Part shown: piece after piece, positions 28,393-37,289 of the stretch | Numbering within the stretch: position 1 is the first letter of the stretch | How the letters are laid out: each line of letters begins with the position of its first letter | Source: Sulfurimicrobium sp964552675 | GTDB lineage: Bacteria; Pseudomonadota; Gammaproteobacteria; Burkholderiales; Sulfuricellaceae | DNA: 64,000 bases | Assembly: GCA_964552675.1 (NCBI GenBank) | Contig: CAZKHJ010000012.1 | Coordinates: 1-64,000 of the forward strand | Reading direction: 5' to 3' | Notes under the pieces: model-generated | The model's input: the letters and a program-made list of their open reading frames with translations, nothing else | Databases searched by the model: none | What the model was told of the DNA's origin: nothing | Translations under genes and position numbers: made by a program

Positions 28393-28418
28393 TAGCATCG
28401 GCACCCGCCTATTCCAGA

Positions 28419-29648
28419 CTAGCTGCGATACTCGGCGTTGATTTTCACGTAGTCGTAGGAAAAATCGCAGGTCCACACCGTGGCGTTGGCTGATCCGCGC
28501 CCCAGCTCCACCCGCACCAGAATCTCCGCTTCCTTCATCACACGCTGGCCATCCTGCTCCTGATAGCTTGCCGCGCGTCCACCGTTCTCCGCCACCAGCA
28601 CGTCGCCCAGATAGAGCCGGATTCTGTCCACGTCCAGATCGGTGATGCCGGCATAGCCGATCGCGGCAAGAATGCGCCCCAGGTTGGGGTCAGAGGCGAA
28701 GAAGGCGGTTTTCACCAGCGGCGAATGGGCGATGGCGTAGGCCACCTGGCGGCATTCAGCAGCGCTGGCGCCGCCTGCCACCGCAATGGTCATGAACTTG
28801 GTTGCACCCTCGCCATCGCGCACGATGGCCTGGGCCAGCACTTGCGACACTTCGGTGACAGCATCGCGCAGGGCGGCGTATTCGGCGCTCGCGGCATCCG
28901 TGATTTCCGCCGTGCCGGCCTCGCCGCTGGCAATGAGGATGAAGGAGTCGTTGGTGGAAGTGTCGCCATCCACCGTGATGCAGTTGAAGGACTGGTCGGC
29001 GGCATGCCTCACCAGCGCATCCAGCAGCGGCTGGCTGACGGCGGCGTCGGTGGCGACATAGCCCAGCATGGTGGCCATATTGGGGTGGATCATGCCGGAG
29101 CCCTTGGCAATGCCGGTGATGGTCACGGTCTGGCCATTCAGAACAATCTGCTTCGACAGGGCCTTGGGCTGGATGTCAGTGGTCATGATGGCATGGGCGG
29201 CGTCGAACCAGTTGGCTTCCCTCAGATTCGCCACGGCAGCGGGCAGTCCGGCGATGATTTTGTCCACCGGCAAGGGCTCCAGGATCACGCCGGTGGAGAA
29301 GGGCAGCACCTGATCTTCTCCGCAAGCCAGCAGCTTCGCCACTTCAGCGCAGGTCTGGCGGGCACGCTGCATGCCTTCCTCGCCGGTGCCAGCGTTGGCG
29401 TTGCCAGTATTCACCACCAGCGCGCGCATCGGCTTGCCGCCCTGCAAGTGCTGGCGGCACAGCGTCACCGGCGCGGCGCAAAAGCGGTTGAGGGTAAACA
29501 CCCCGGCCACGCGGGCCTTGTCGCCCAGGCGCATGACCAGCAGGTCACGGCGATTGGCTTTCTTGATGCCGGCTTCGGCAATGCCGAGGGAAACGCCCTT
29601 CACGGGCAACAGTTTGTCCGCCTCAAGCGGGGCCAGGTTCACGGGCAT
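28419..29648 (-). CDS. argJ: bifunctional ornithine acetyltransferase / N-acetylglutamate synthase ArgJ
   Basis: Arginine synthesis enzyme that recycles the acetyl group from N-acetylornithine to glutamate. The 409-residue precursor cleaves itself before the Thr in HPNMATML (near residue 193) into two chains. Other family segments are GVFTLNRFCAAPV, VVNTGNANAGTG, TVDGDTSTNDSFI and SDPNLGRILAAIGY. The ATG at 29648 lies 2 bases after the darP stop; a TTG two codons upstream is in the same frame. Confidence 0.97.
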   Translation of the reverse strand: MPVNLAPLEADKLLPVKGVSLGIAEAGIKKANRRDLLVMRLGDKARVAGVFTLNRFCAAPVTLCRQHLQGGKPMRALVVNTGNANAGTGEEGMQRARQTCAEVAKLLACGEDQVLPFSTGVILEPLPVDKIIAGLPAAVANLREANWFDAAHAIMTTDIQPKALSKQIVLNGQTVTITGIAKGSGMIHPNMATMLGYVATDAAVSQPLLDALVRHAADQSFNCITVDGDTSTNDSFILIASGEAGTAEITDAASAEYAALRDAVTEVSQVLAQAIVRDGEGATKFMTIAVAGGASAAECRQVAYAIAHSPLVKTAFFASDPNLGRILAAIGYAGITDLDVDRIRLYLGDVLVAENGGRAASYQEQDGQRVMKEAEILVRVELGRGSANATVWTCDFSYDYVKINAEYRS

Positions 29649-29650
29649 GG

Positions 29651-30205
29651 TCAATCTTCCTGATGAGTATGTTCTTCGTCCTCCACCCCGGCTGCCGGGG
29701 CGGCGTCTTCCAGTATCAGCTGGCGCAATTCCTTGAACAGCTCGCGGCTGCTCTTGGGCGGCCGGCCGGCAGCCTGTTCCTTGTGGGCGTTGCGGATCAG
29801 GGTGCGCAGGCGCTGCACGTCGGCGCGGGGATGGGCCAGCACCAGATCGCTGATGGCCTTGTCGTCGGCCAGGAGCTTGTCACGCCAGCGTTCCAGCTGA
29901 TGGAACTTCGCCGCCTGCTCGCGGCTGGTGCCGTCCCACTCGGCGAATTTGGCCACGATCGGAGCCGGATCGACATTGCGCATCAGCTTGCCGATGTATT
30001 GCTTCTGGCGGCGGATGGCGCCGTTGGCGCTCAGGCGTTTGGCTTCCTTCACCGCGTCGCGCAGATTGTCGGGCAGGTCGAGCTGGCCGAGCTGGGAAGC
30101 ATTCAGCGTGATCAGTCTTTCGCCGATTTCCTGCAGGGCTTCCACTTCGCGCTTGCGCTGGGAGCGGCTGACTTCTTCGTATTCCGGCTGATCGCTGTCC
30201 TGCAT
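29651..30205 (-). CDS. darP: ribosome-associated protein DarP/YjgA (DUF615)
   Basis: A 184-residue helical protein that associates with late 50S assembly intermediates. It has the conserved RSQRKREVEALQEIGERL start region, RRQKQYIGKLMRNVD and HQLERWRDKLLADD. The first ATG after the pmbA divergence, at 30205, fits family length; the upstream extension lies in the intergenic region. It is divergent from pmbA, the usual partner in many proteobacteria, and close upstream of argJ. Confidence 0.95.
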   Translation of the reverse strand: MQDSDQPEYEEVSRSQRKREVEALQEIGERLITLNASQLGQLDLPDNLRDAVKEAKRLSANGAIRRQKQYIGKLMRNVDPAPIVAKFAEWDGTSREQAAKFHQLERWRDKLLADDKAISDLVLAHPRADVQRLRTLIRNAHKEQAAGRPPKSSRELFKELRQLILEDAAPAAGVEDEEHTHQED

Positions 30206-30290
30206 GGTTTCGCTTCGCTGAGTAAAGTTGCTATCATAACCGCATTTCGGCCCGCTTTCAGCCGCGCCGCTTCTACCACTTGAGGTCACC

Positions 30291-31631
30291 GTGCAGGATT
30301 CCCGCTTCAGCCATTCTTTCGACACTCTCCAGCAGATTTCCCAGGACATCCTCAATCAGGCCAGAAAAGTCGGCGCCAGCGCCTGCGAGGCAGAAGTCTC
30401 GCAAGGCTTCGGCCAGAATGTCACGGTGCGCCAGAACGAAGTGGAGACCATCGAATACAACCGCGACAAGGGCCTCGGCGTGACGGTCTATTTCGGCCAG
30501 CGGCGCGGCCATGCCAGCACTTCCGACCTGTCGGCCGACGCCATCCGCGATACCGTCAAGGCCGCCTGCAGCATCGCCAGGCACACCGCCAGCGACGACT
30601 TTGCCGGCCTGGCCGATGAAGCCCTGCTGGCAAAGGAGATTCCCGAACTCGATCTCTACCACCCCTGGGAATTGCCGGTGGAGCAGGCCATTGCGCTGGC
30701 GCAGGAATGCGAGGCGACAGCGATGGGCGTGGACACGCGCATCAACAACTCGGAAGGCGCCTCGGTTTCCACCCACGAATCGCTATTCGTGTACGCCAAC
30801 AGCCTGGGCTTCATCGGCGGCTATCCCACCACGCGCCAGGGCATCAGCTGCGCGGTGGTGGCGGAATCGGAGCAGGGCATGCAGCGCGACTACTGGTACA
30901 CCACCGCGCGCGCCGCCACCGATCTGGAAAGCGGCATCAGCGTGGGAAAAATGGCAGGTGAGCGCACCGTGCGGCGCCTCGACGCGCGCAAGCTCAAGAC
31001 CATGCAGGTGCCAGTGCTGTTCGAGGCGTCCCTCGCCGCCGGCCTGATCGGCAGCTTTGTCGGCGCCGTCAGCGGCGGCAGCCTGTACCGCAAATCCTCC
31101 TTCCTGCTCGACAGCCTGGGCAAGGAAATCTTCGCCCCCTTCATCCAGCTGCAGGAACTGCCCCACCTGAAAAAAGGCCTGGCCAGCAGCCCCTTCGACA
31201 ATGAAGGCGTCGCCACCCGGAGCCGCGACGTGATCAGGGACGGCGTGGTGCAGGGCTATTTCCTCTCCAGCTACTCGGCACGCAAGCTCGGCATGACCAG
31301 CACCGGCAACGCCGGCGGCAGCCACAACCTGATCCTGGCGGACACCGGCCAGGACTTCGCTGCCCTGCTCAAAACCATGGATCGCGGCCTGCTGGTCACC
31401 GAACTGCTGGGCCAGGGCGTGAATCCCGTCACTGGCGACTATTCGCGCGGCGCAGCGGGCTTCTGGGTGGAAGGCGGGGAAATCCAGTATCCGGTGGAAG
31501 AAATCACCATCGCCGGCAACCTCAAAGACATGTTCCGCAACATCGTGGCCGTGGGTAATGACGTGCTGGCACGCGGCGCGCGGCAGTGTGGCTCGATTCT
31601 GGTGGGGCAGATGACGGTGGCGGGGGAGTAG
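30291..31631 (+). CDS. pmbA: metalloprotease PmbA/TldE
   Basis: A 446-residue TldE subunit that forms a zinc protease with TldD and processes small peptides (microcin B17 leader, CcdA antitoxin). Segments such as NVTVRQNEVETIEYNRDKGL, KGLASSPFDNEGVATR and the closing CGSILVGQMTVAGE are typical. Translation starts with GTG at 30291, 7 bases after GAGG. It is convergent with the toxin gene, with only one base between the stop codons. Confidence 0.96.
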   Translation: MQDSRFSHSFDTLQQISQDILNQARKVGASACEAEVSQGFGQNVTVRQNEVETIEYNRDKGLGVTVYFGQRRGHASTSDLSADAIRDTVKAACSIARHTASDDFAGLADEALLAKEIPELDLYHPWELPVEQAIALAQECEATAMGVDTRINNSEGASVSTHESLFVYANSLGFIGGYPTTRQGISCAVVAESEQGMQRDYWYTTARAATDLESGISVGKMAGERTVRRLDARKLKTMQVPVLFEASLAAGLIGSFVGAVSGGSLYRKSSFLLDSLGKEIFAPFIQLQELPHLKKGLASSPFDNEGVATRSRDVIRDGVVQGYFLSSYSARKLGMTSTGNAGGSHNLILADTGQDFAALLKTMDRGLLVTELLGQGVNPVTGDYSRGAAGFWVEGGEIQYPVEEITIAGNLKDMFRNIVAVGNDVLARGARQCGSILVGQMTVAGE

Positions 31632-31632
31632 A

Positions 31633-31995
31633 TTAGCCGGCAGGATCAATCACGCTGACCACCCTTGAAATGATTTCTCCGGTAATTCCGGCATCAAGGG
31701 TTTCCACATAAGCAGCAGAGCCGGCGCGCTCCCGCGCCTCGATATCAAACGATCTAACCTGGTTGCAGACCGCCACGCCCGTCGTGTCGTGCCCACTGAT
31801 GCAAACCGTCAGCCCGGTTTCTCGCGCAAAGGCGCCGCCACTCGTGACCGGAACCGTGATACTAATACCCAACGCATTGATTTCCCTGGGCGAGATTACC
31901 ACGAAGCGGTGGCGGTTTTGCATTTCACGTCCAGCGACCGGATTCGGGTCAATCCAGTACACATCCCCCGCTTGCGGTATCCGGCGTCTGATCAC
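31633..31995 (-). CDS. MazF/ChpB-family mRNA interferase toxin
   Basis: A 120-residue PemK/MazF-fold endoribonuclease toxin. The N-terminal loop QAGDVYWIDPNPVAGREMQN and RFVVISPREINALG are family hallmarks, as is the RSFDIEARE helix. It starts with GTG at 31995, overlapping the stop of the antitoxin gene as GTGA, the usual coupled arrangement. MazF relatives cut mRNA at short sequences; the specific site is not predictable here. Confidence 0.92.
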   Translation of the reverse strand: MIRRRIPQAGDVYWIDPNPVAGREMQNRHRFVVISPREINALGISITVPVTSGGAFARETGLTVCISGHDTTGVAVCNQVRSFDIEARERAGSAAYVETLDAGITGEIISRVVSVIDPAG

Positions 31996-32264
31996 GCCAA
32001 TTCTCGCCCAACCGAATCCCCCTCACGTGCCCACTCTGTTTCTGCGTTAAGCTGCGCCATCATTTCCGGCGTCACCCCACGCATCAGTTCAGCCAGGGAA
32101 TAGCGCTTGCGCTGCGACTGGCGCGCAGGGCGTGCAACAAAAACCCCGTCACGCACATCGAGCTCCAGCGTTGCGCCAACCCCGACATTCAGCACCTTGA
32201 GCACATCTGCGGGAATAGTCATGACAGCGGCTCCTCCCTGCTTGCGAATATTGACGGTAATCAC
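31992..32264 (-). CDS. MazE/ChpS-family AbrB-type antitoxin
   Basis: A 90-residue antitoxin. The first half is an AbrB/SpoVT DNA-binding domain (MITVNIRKQGGAAVMTIPAD, VLKVLNVGVGATLELDV), and the charged C-terminal half, with YSLAELMRGVTPE, is the toxin-neutralising part. It begins with GTG at 32264, 8 bases after AAGGGG. It is expected to repress its own promoter. It lies 70 bases downstream of the prepilin operon on the same strand but probably has its own promoter in that gap. Confidence 0.9.
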   Translation of the reverse strand: MITVNIRKQGGAAVMTIPADVLKVLNVGVGATLELDVRDGVFVARPARQSQRKRYSLAELMRGVTPEMMAQLNAETEWAREGDSVGRELA

Positions 32265-32334
32265 GGCGCATTCCCCTTATCTGAATTACTTGCCCGAAAC
32301 GAATGTAGCACGTAAGTAGCACAACATGCAATAT

Positions 32335-33189
32335 TCAAGGCAAGCGCCCTGCTGCCACCATGCGGCTGAACAGGATGTTGGGGGAGAGCCAGGTGACGAG
32401 GTCGTCGAATTCGCACAAAGGCTGCGTGGGTCCTGGCACTGAATCGCTGCAAGGCAATTGCTCAGTAGTCACGGTGCGGATCGTAAAATTCCTGTAACTG
32501 GGTAAACCACTCGCACTATTGGCATTCTGTATTTCATCCAGAGCTGCGGCAATCGGCTGAGGATTTACGTTACCAGCCAAGTTGATCGCACCCAAGCCAT
32601 TTTTGCCATGTGACAAAATCACAACTGGCACCGCTGTCGCCAAAGTTGAAACGCATGCATTTCCTGAACACACGCGAATCATTGGCGACGAAGTAAGGTT
32701 AGAAGTCAACAAAATACCGTCCGTGGTTGCAGCCGCAGAGCCACTAAATGAAAAACTATTATGAACCCGATAACGCATCCGGTTTCCCCATCCATCTGCA
32801 TCAGCCACGCCAAGAGTCGCCCAAGGAATGTTGCCTTCCGCAACTGGGCAATAACCTTCTCCACCAACCCCCGCGCAAGCTCCATTCGCATCCGAACAAC
32901 GATCTTCCAACCCATCACTCGGCACCATTCCCGCTTGACCGCTTACTGCAGCAGTTACATCGGGACAAGGCAGATAAGGGCGATTATTCGGTGTGGACGA
33001 ATGAGCCAATGCGTACCCGATCAACGCCTCCTTGATCTCCTCCATCGACTTTTGTGTCTCCCGGATTTTCTGTTGTTCGATCTGCATGGTCAGTGGCATC
33101 AAGAAACCACCCAGGAGCAATGCCACGACAACGAAAACCAAGGCCAACTCGACCAGAGTAAAACCCAATTGTGATGGAAACCTGCTCAA
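32335..33189 (-). CDS. large cysteine-rich type IV prepilin-like protein
   Basis: A 284-residue pilin-like protein with a short leader and a class III/type IV cleavage site (QLG|FTLVE, Glu at +5), then a long hydrophobic helix (LALVFVVVALLLGGFLMPL). The remainder is secreted and cysteine-rich (PCPD, RCSDANGAC, YCPV, VCSGNAC, PCSD, LCEF), implying several disulfides. The start is TTG at 33189 with a near-perfect GGAGGTGA upstream. It is far longer than common pilins (about 150) and shares an ALIGYAL...PCPD region with the neighbouring pilin-like gene. Confidence 0.88.
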   Translation of the reverse strand: MSRFPSQLGFTLVELALVFVVVALLLGGFLMPLTMQIEQQKIRETQKSMEEIKEALIGYALAHSSTPNNRPYLPCPDVTAAVSGQAGMVPSDGLEDRCSDANGACAGVGGEGYCPVAEGNIPWATLGVADADGWGNRMRYRVHNSFSFSGSAAATTDGILLTSNLTSSPMIRVCSGNACVSTLATAVPVVILSHGKNGLGAINLAGNVNPQPIAAALDEIQNANSASGLPSYRNFTIRTVTTEQLPCSDSVPGPTQPLCEFDDLVTWLSPNILFSRMVAAGRLP

Positions 33190-33218
33190 TTCACCTCCCC
33201 TTCCTCAATAACATCCAT

Positions 33219-34574
33219 TTAATCACACGCTGGGTTCGGGGCTGACGGCACATAAGTGGAGGAATCGGTCGTCACGCCTGAACGGGGATGCTTGAACATC
33301 TGATCAAGGGTAGCACTCGACGGCATGGAAAAAATATTGTCCAAGTTAACATTTTCTGCATCTCCAAGATAATCAGCCAGTGAAATGGATGGGCGAGGGT
33401 TTCCAGCATTAGTAGTATTGCCTGGCATCACAATCAGGCGCCGGACAGACTGGTCGCCATCCACGCGCAGGCAGTTTCCGGGACAGCTCTGGTCGGAGGC
33501 ATTGCGCACGTAACCAGGAGCAACCGCGTAATAAATCACCCGATTCCAACGGTTGGCGAGAAACCAGGTCGGCAGGCTATCCCAATCCGTGATTGGATTG
33601 CCTCCCGTCCTTGCATAGTAGGGAAAGCGCCCCTGGGTGGCAATCGGGTCAGGAATGCAGTTGATAACGCTGCCACCTGGCAGGCATGCCGGGTTGGAAA
33701 AGCTCGCTGGTCGCGGGTAATAGCCACAGGTCGAGAAGTACCCGGTCAAGGCCGTTTCCGCAACCTTTGCCACGCGCTTCTCTATGGCAGGAACAAAATC
33801 CCTTGGAGTCAAAATAAGCAAGCGGTCATTAAATGAACCAGATTTATCTCCGACCACAAAAGTCGGGCAATTGGTTTGTGTCGTACCGCCCTGGTTCTGC
33901 ACATTGCAGTTGCCTGCAATGGCTGCTCCTGTCGCATTGTTAATGCCACCGGCAGTTTCAAGATAATTTAAGGCCGTAGTTTTTTCTATTGCGCTGCCGC
34001 GCATCTGTCCAGCCAGCGCTTCGCCAGGTGAAAACAGGATTGCCGCTGCTTCTGAACCCTGTTGCGTCAATAATGCAACGCCATCTGGCGCCCGGACCTG
34101 CAAAGTTCCTTTGGAATCGCTGTTGATAATACTGAGCGAGTTGCGAAAATTCCCGGAAATCGCATACCAGAGAGGAGCTCCACTGCCATCCAGTAGCTCG
34201 GGCGTCTTCAGAGAGCGCCAGGGGAAACGACCGATTGATCCGTCTCCGCAAGAGGTACTGGAAGTACCATACATGGGGTCATTAGCCGGCTGAATCGGAT
34301 CTGTCGGCACATGCGCGTCCGGGCAAGGGAAAACCGCCGGCCGGGAAGGTGTTAAGCCGTCGTCGCCACGCAATGCATACCCGATCAGCGCCGCCTTTGC
34401 CTGCGCCAGCGCTGTTGCCGTAACCCGGCCCCGCTCTTGCTGCACCGCCGCACGGTTCAGTCCCGACACAAAAATCCCCAACGCACCCACACCGACCAGC
34501 AGTAAAAGCAGCATCAGCATTGCGCCACGCTGGCAGCGGAGAGAGGGCAAATATTTTCTTGGCATGGCAGGCAT
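33219..34574 (-). CDS. large cysteine-rich pseudopilin-like protein without Glu+5
   Basis: A 451-residue protein with a short basic leader and QRG|AMLML followed by a hydrophobic helix (LLLLLVGVGALGIFVSGLN). It looks like a prepilin but lacks the +5 glutamate, as in GspK or PilX-type tip or minor pilins. After the helix, KAALIGYALRGDD...FPCPD resembles the neighbour at 32335-33189. The rest has many Cys (TSCGDG, GNCNVQN, STCGYY, PGNCLRV). Start 34574 or 34565; both are close. No known adhesin domain is recognised. Confidence 0.85.
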   Translation of the reverse strand: MPAMPRKYLPSLRCQRGAMLMLLLLLVGVGALGIFVSGLNRAAVQQERGRVTATALAQAKAALIGYALRGDDGLTPSRPAVFPCPDAHVPTDPIQPANDPMYGTSSTSCGDGSIGRFPWRSLKTPELLDGSGAPLWYAISGNFRNSLSIINSDSKGTLQVRAPDGVALLTQQGSEAAAILFSPGEALAGQMRGSAIEKTTALNYLETAGGINNATGAAIAGNCNVQNQGGTTQTNCPTFVVGDKSGSFNDRLLILTPRDFVPAIEKRVAKVAETALTGYFSTCGYYPRPASFSNPACLPGGSVINCIPDPIATQGRFPYYARTGGNPITDWDSLPTWFLANRWNRVIYYAVAPGYVRNASDQSCPGNCLRVDGDQSVRRLIVMPGNTTNAGNPRPSISLADYLGDAENVNLDNIFSMPSSATLDQMFKHPRSGVTTDSSTYVPSAPNPACD

Positions 34575-34584
34575 GAATCCCGGC

Positions 34585-35118
34585 CTAGCGTGGAGGTGGC
34601 GTCTCGTCCTGAGCATCCGCAGGCGCGCTATCCTTGCGGCCAGCAGGAGCAGGCGGTTTAGCCGTGCTGGGCGCCGAGGCGGAAGGAGCGGGCGGCGGGC
34701 GGCGGTAGCCCTCTTCCACCTGGCCGCTGCTCATGTCGACGCTCTGCCCGACCTTGAGCTGAATGGCGCGTTTCGCATCTGGCGTGGCGACGCTGACTTG
34801 CCCTGTATTTTTTCCCTGGCCGGGGATGATGGCATCCAGGCCTGCCTTCTCGCCACCCTGGATTTTGTTGTTGATCCACATGATCGTCCTGCCGTCGCTG
34901 CGGGTGATCACTCCGTTAAGTGTAAGGTTGGCGGGAGGGGGAGCGCTTGCTTCCGGCTCCAGCTCCACTTCGAACTTGATGCTGCGTTCCTGTTGCCGCG
35001 CCACGTCCATTCTGGCGCGCTGCTCGGGAGTGAAGAACAGGCGGCCCATGGCCTGCTCTGCCATGCCCGTGGAGGGCAGCAAGATGAAAAAACCGATCAG
35101 CATCATGCGGCACTTCAT
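34585..35118 (-). CDS. MshK/PilP-like periplasmic protein
   Basis: A 177-residue exported protein: signal peptide (MLIGFFILLPSTGMA), a charged helix, then a GspC/PilP-like beta motif (LTLNGVITRSDGRTIMWINN), and a Pro/Ala-rich low-complexity tail. This is the size and pattern of MshK, which links the inner-membrane pilus base to the secretin. The ATG overlaps the MshJ-like stop as ATGA. Assigned by position and the beta motif. Confidence 0.7.
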   Translation of the reverse strand: MKCRMMLIGFFILLPSTGMAEQAMGRLFFTPEQRARMDVARQQERSIKFEVELEPEASAPPPANLTLNGVITRSDGRTIMWINNKIQGGEKAGLDAIIPGQGKNTGQVSVATPDAKRAIQLKVGQSVDMSSGQVEEGYRRPPPAPSASAPSTAKPPAPAGRKDSAPADAQDETPPPR

Positions 35119-35735
35119 GGCTGCCCCGCTCCCCTGACTTCGCTGATGCTCAACCAGGCCAGGCTGCAATCGGCCTGCAAATTGGGCTGCACTTTCAGGC
35201 TCTCGGCCTTGCCCGCGCCCTGACGCTGCAACGAGCATTCCCGCAACATGAAAATCCCGGCCTGCTGTATTGTCAGGGCCTGCATGAAGCGCATGAGGTC
35301 TTCTTCATGCAGCAATCCCAGGCTGATTTTCATGACCGACTGCTGCAACCGGTAGGGGCTGATGTCCATGGACAGAGGCGCGCTGTAAGGTTTCTGCGCC
35401 TCGATCTGGTAGCTGACGCCAAACATTTTCAGATTCAGGCTCGCGGCACGCAGGGCATCGACCCAGTTGATGCGCTGCTCCTCGCCGACGAAGCCGCGCT
35501 GCTGCAAATCAATGTAGGCAGCGCGATAGCGCAGGATCTTGTCCTTTTCCTCGCCGGACTTGTGCAACCGGTCACGCGCCTCGCGCAGTGCCTGTTCCTG
35601 TTTGGCCAGCTGCGCGCTGGCCTGATTGAGCCCCTGGCGGGTAAAAAACACCAGCGCAGCGCCCAGCAGCAGGGCTGCCAGCAGTGTCAGCAGCGGATAG
35701 CGTAACGCTTGCCAGTCAGCGCCGGAGAGCTTCAT
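35115..35735 (-). CDS. MshJ/PilO-like inner-membrane assembly protein
   Basis: A 206-residue single-pass protein: one helix near residues 15-32 (LLTLLAALLLGAALVFF), a coiled coil (residues 38-75, with QLAKQEQALREARDRLHKSG) and a ferredoxin-like periplasmic domain, the layout of PilO/GspM/MshJ. With the PilN-like part of its upstream neighbour it would form the alignment complex of the pilus machine. It overlaps the upstream gene by 4 bases. Confidence 0.75.
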   Translation of the reverse strand: MKLSGADWQALRYPLLTLLAALLLGAALVFFTRQGLNQASAQLAKQEQALREARDRLHKSGEEKDKILRYRAAYIDLQQRGFVGEEQRINWVDALRAASLNLKMFGVSYQIEAQKPYSAPLSMDISPYRLQQSVMKISLGLLHEEDLMRFMQALTIQQAGIFMLRECSLQRQGAGKAESLKVQPNLQADCSLAWLSISEVRGAGQP

Positions 35736-37270
35736 GTGCGCGCCTTCAATACCACTTTGAGCTTGAATTCGGCGCGGGCTGCGTCACTGCTTGCCGCATC
35801 CAGCGTGTTGCCGCTCAGCGCGGTTGTGGATTGAATATTGAGAGGCATCTGGATCACGTTGACGCCGGCAACGCCAGGGTCATGCCTCATTTTCTCCGCC
35901 AGGCGGTTGACGCTCGCCATGGCGGCGCGATAGTCCCCATGGAACGGCCTGATTTCGCCTTCCACCACGCCCGATTCAAGCTGGCTGCCGGGGATGGAGG
36001 ACGGTGGCACATTGGTGCCGGGGGGCAGGCCGGCATCATGACCATCCGTGCCGAATTTCCAGCTCAGGCGCGTCAGCATGATTTCCGGGCTGGTTGCCAG
36101 CGCCCGGCTCACCGCCAGCATGATCGCTTCCGGTGTGCGGCTGTCCTGCCTGATCCGGGCGGCGAGCTGGACAGCCTTCTCCAGGTTGTCGGCGGAAGCC
36201 GGCGCCTGCGGGAAGGTTTTGGTCACCTCGACATAACGCGTCTGCTGCTCCTGGGTCTGGGCTTCAAGCCGGCGCGCCTCGTCATCGAGCTGATAACGCT
36301 GGAACAGATTCCCTCCTGCCCAGATTACCGCGGTCACCACCACGGCGAGGCTGGTGCCATACAGCAGCCGCCGCTGCTGGTAATGCCAGAAATGACGGGT
36401 TGCGCTTGCCGGCGCAAGGTTGTTGGCCGGCTGCTGCAAGCCCAGCGTAGTCATGTGCAGGGCATAGGGACAATTCAGGGGTGCACCGCCCAGGCGGGCG
36501 CTGAGTTCATCTCGCGTCAGGCGATGGCAAATAAAGCTCGTATCGGCCAGCAGGCGCTGCTGCAACTCCTCCATGCTGCCATCGGTATCGAGCAGCAGCA
36601 CCGTGAGTTTGGCTTCCCGCGTGATCAGGCGCAGGCTGTTGAGGTAAAGCCGGGTCTTGCCGACTTCGGTGGCAAGATGAGCCGGAGATGAGGCCTGTTC
36701 CAGATCAGCCAGGGCAAGACGGCTCGCTTTCAGCTGGCCGCCCTGAAAAAAACTCTGCCGCAGTCCCCCATTGTGCCGGGTCACAATCAGCAAATCCGGC
36801 TCGCGCAGCTTGAGCCTGGCAAGTAGTTCCTGGCTCACCATGGGCAGCAGATACACCCCCGCCAGCGCCGCCCGGAATGAATGCAGCGTATCCAGCCAGG
36901 GCCGCAACAGCTCGGTGTTGGTCAGGGCAGCAAACAGGTAGCGGTCATCGCGCCGCTTGTCGGATTCACGCCCCTGCACCCAGGCCGTGTAGTAGGAACT
37001 GCTGCGATAGAGCTGCCTGAGCTTGCGCTGGACCAGTTCCTGGCGGGCTGCGCCGGAAACATGGGGCAGGACATCGGCGTGGTAATCCTCCTCCACCGAA
37101 TCCACCATCAGATACACCGGGAGGCCGGGGTGCGCATGCAGCAGGTCGCCAAACGCCCGCTGCCCTTCCTCGCTGATGGCGAAATCGTGACACGGCCCCA
37201 GCCTGCCATGTTCAAAAACGGCAGCAATGGCGCGTTGCGTCGTCACACAGACAATAATTTTTGCGGACAT
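35732..37270 (-). CDS. MshI-like protein (PilM-like plus PilN-like parts)
   Basis: A 512-residue protein. Residues 1-290 resemble the actin-like PilM/GspL cytoplasmic fold. One transmembrane helix (residues 308-326, LYGTSLAVVVTAVIWAGG) is followed by a periplasmic coiled coil and a ferredoxin-like PilN/GspL domain to the end. It therefore looks like a PilM-PilN type fusion, comparable to GspL or MshI. It lies 20 bases after the GspF-like gene and heads the MshI-J-K-like set. Confidence 0.75.
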   Translation of the reverse strand: MSAKIIVCVTTQRAIAAVFEHGRLGPCHDFAISEEGQRAFGDLLHAHPGLPVYLMVDSVEEDYHADVLPHVSGAARQELVQRKLRQLYRSSSYYTAWVQGRESDKRRDDRYLFAALTNTELLRPWLDTLHSFRAALAGVYLLPMVSQELLARLKLREPDLLIVTRHNGGLRQSFFQGGQLKASRLALADLEQASSPAHLATEVGKTRLYLNSLRLITREAKLTVLLLDTDGSMEELQQRLLADTSFICHRLTRDELSARLGGAPLNCPYALHMTTLGLQQPANNLAPASATRHFWHYQQRRLLYGTSLAVVVTAVIWAGGNLFQRYQLDDEARRLEAQTQEQQTRYVEVTKTFPQAPASADNLEKAVQLAARIRQDSRTPEAIMLAVSRALATSPEIMLTRLSWKFGTDGHDAGLPPGTNVPPSSIPGSQLESGVVEGEIRPFHGDYRAAMASVNRLAEKMRHDPGVAGVNVIQMPLNIQSTTALSGNTLDAASSDAARAEFKLKVVLKART

Positions 37271-37289
37271 GAATTACTGTGAACAGGCC

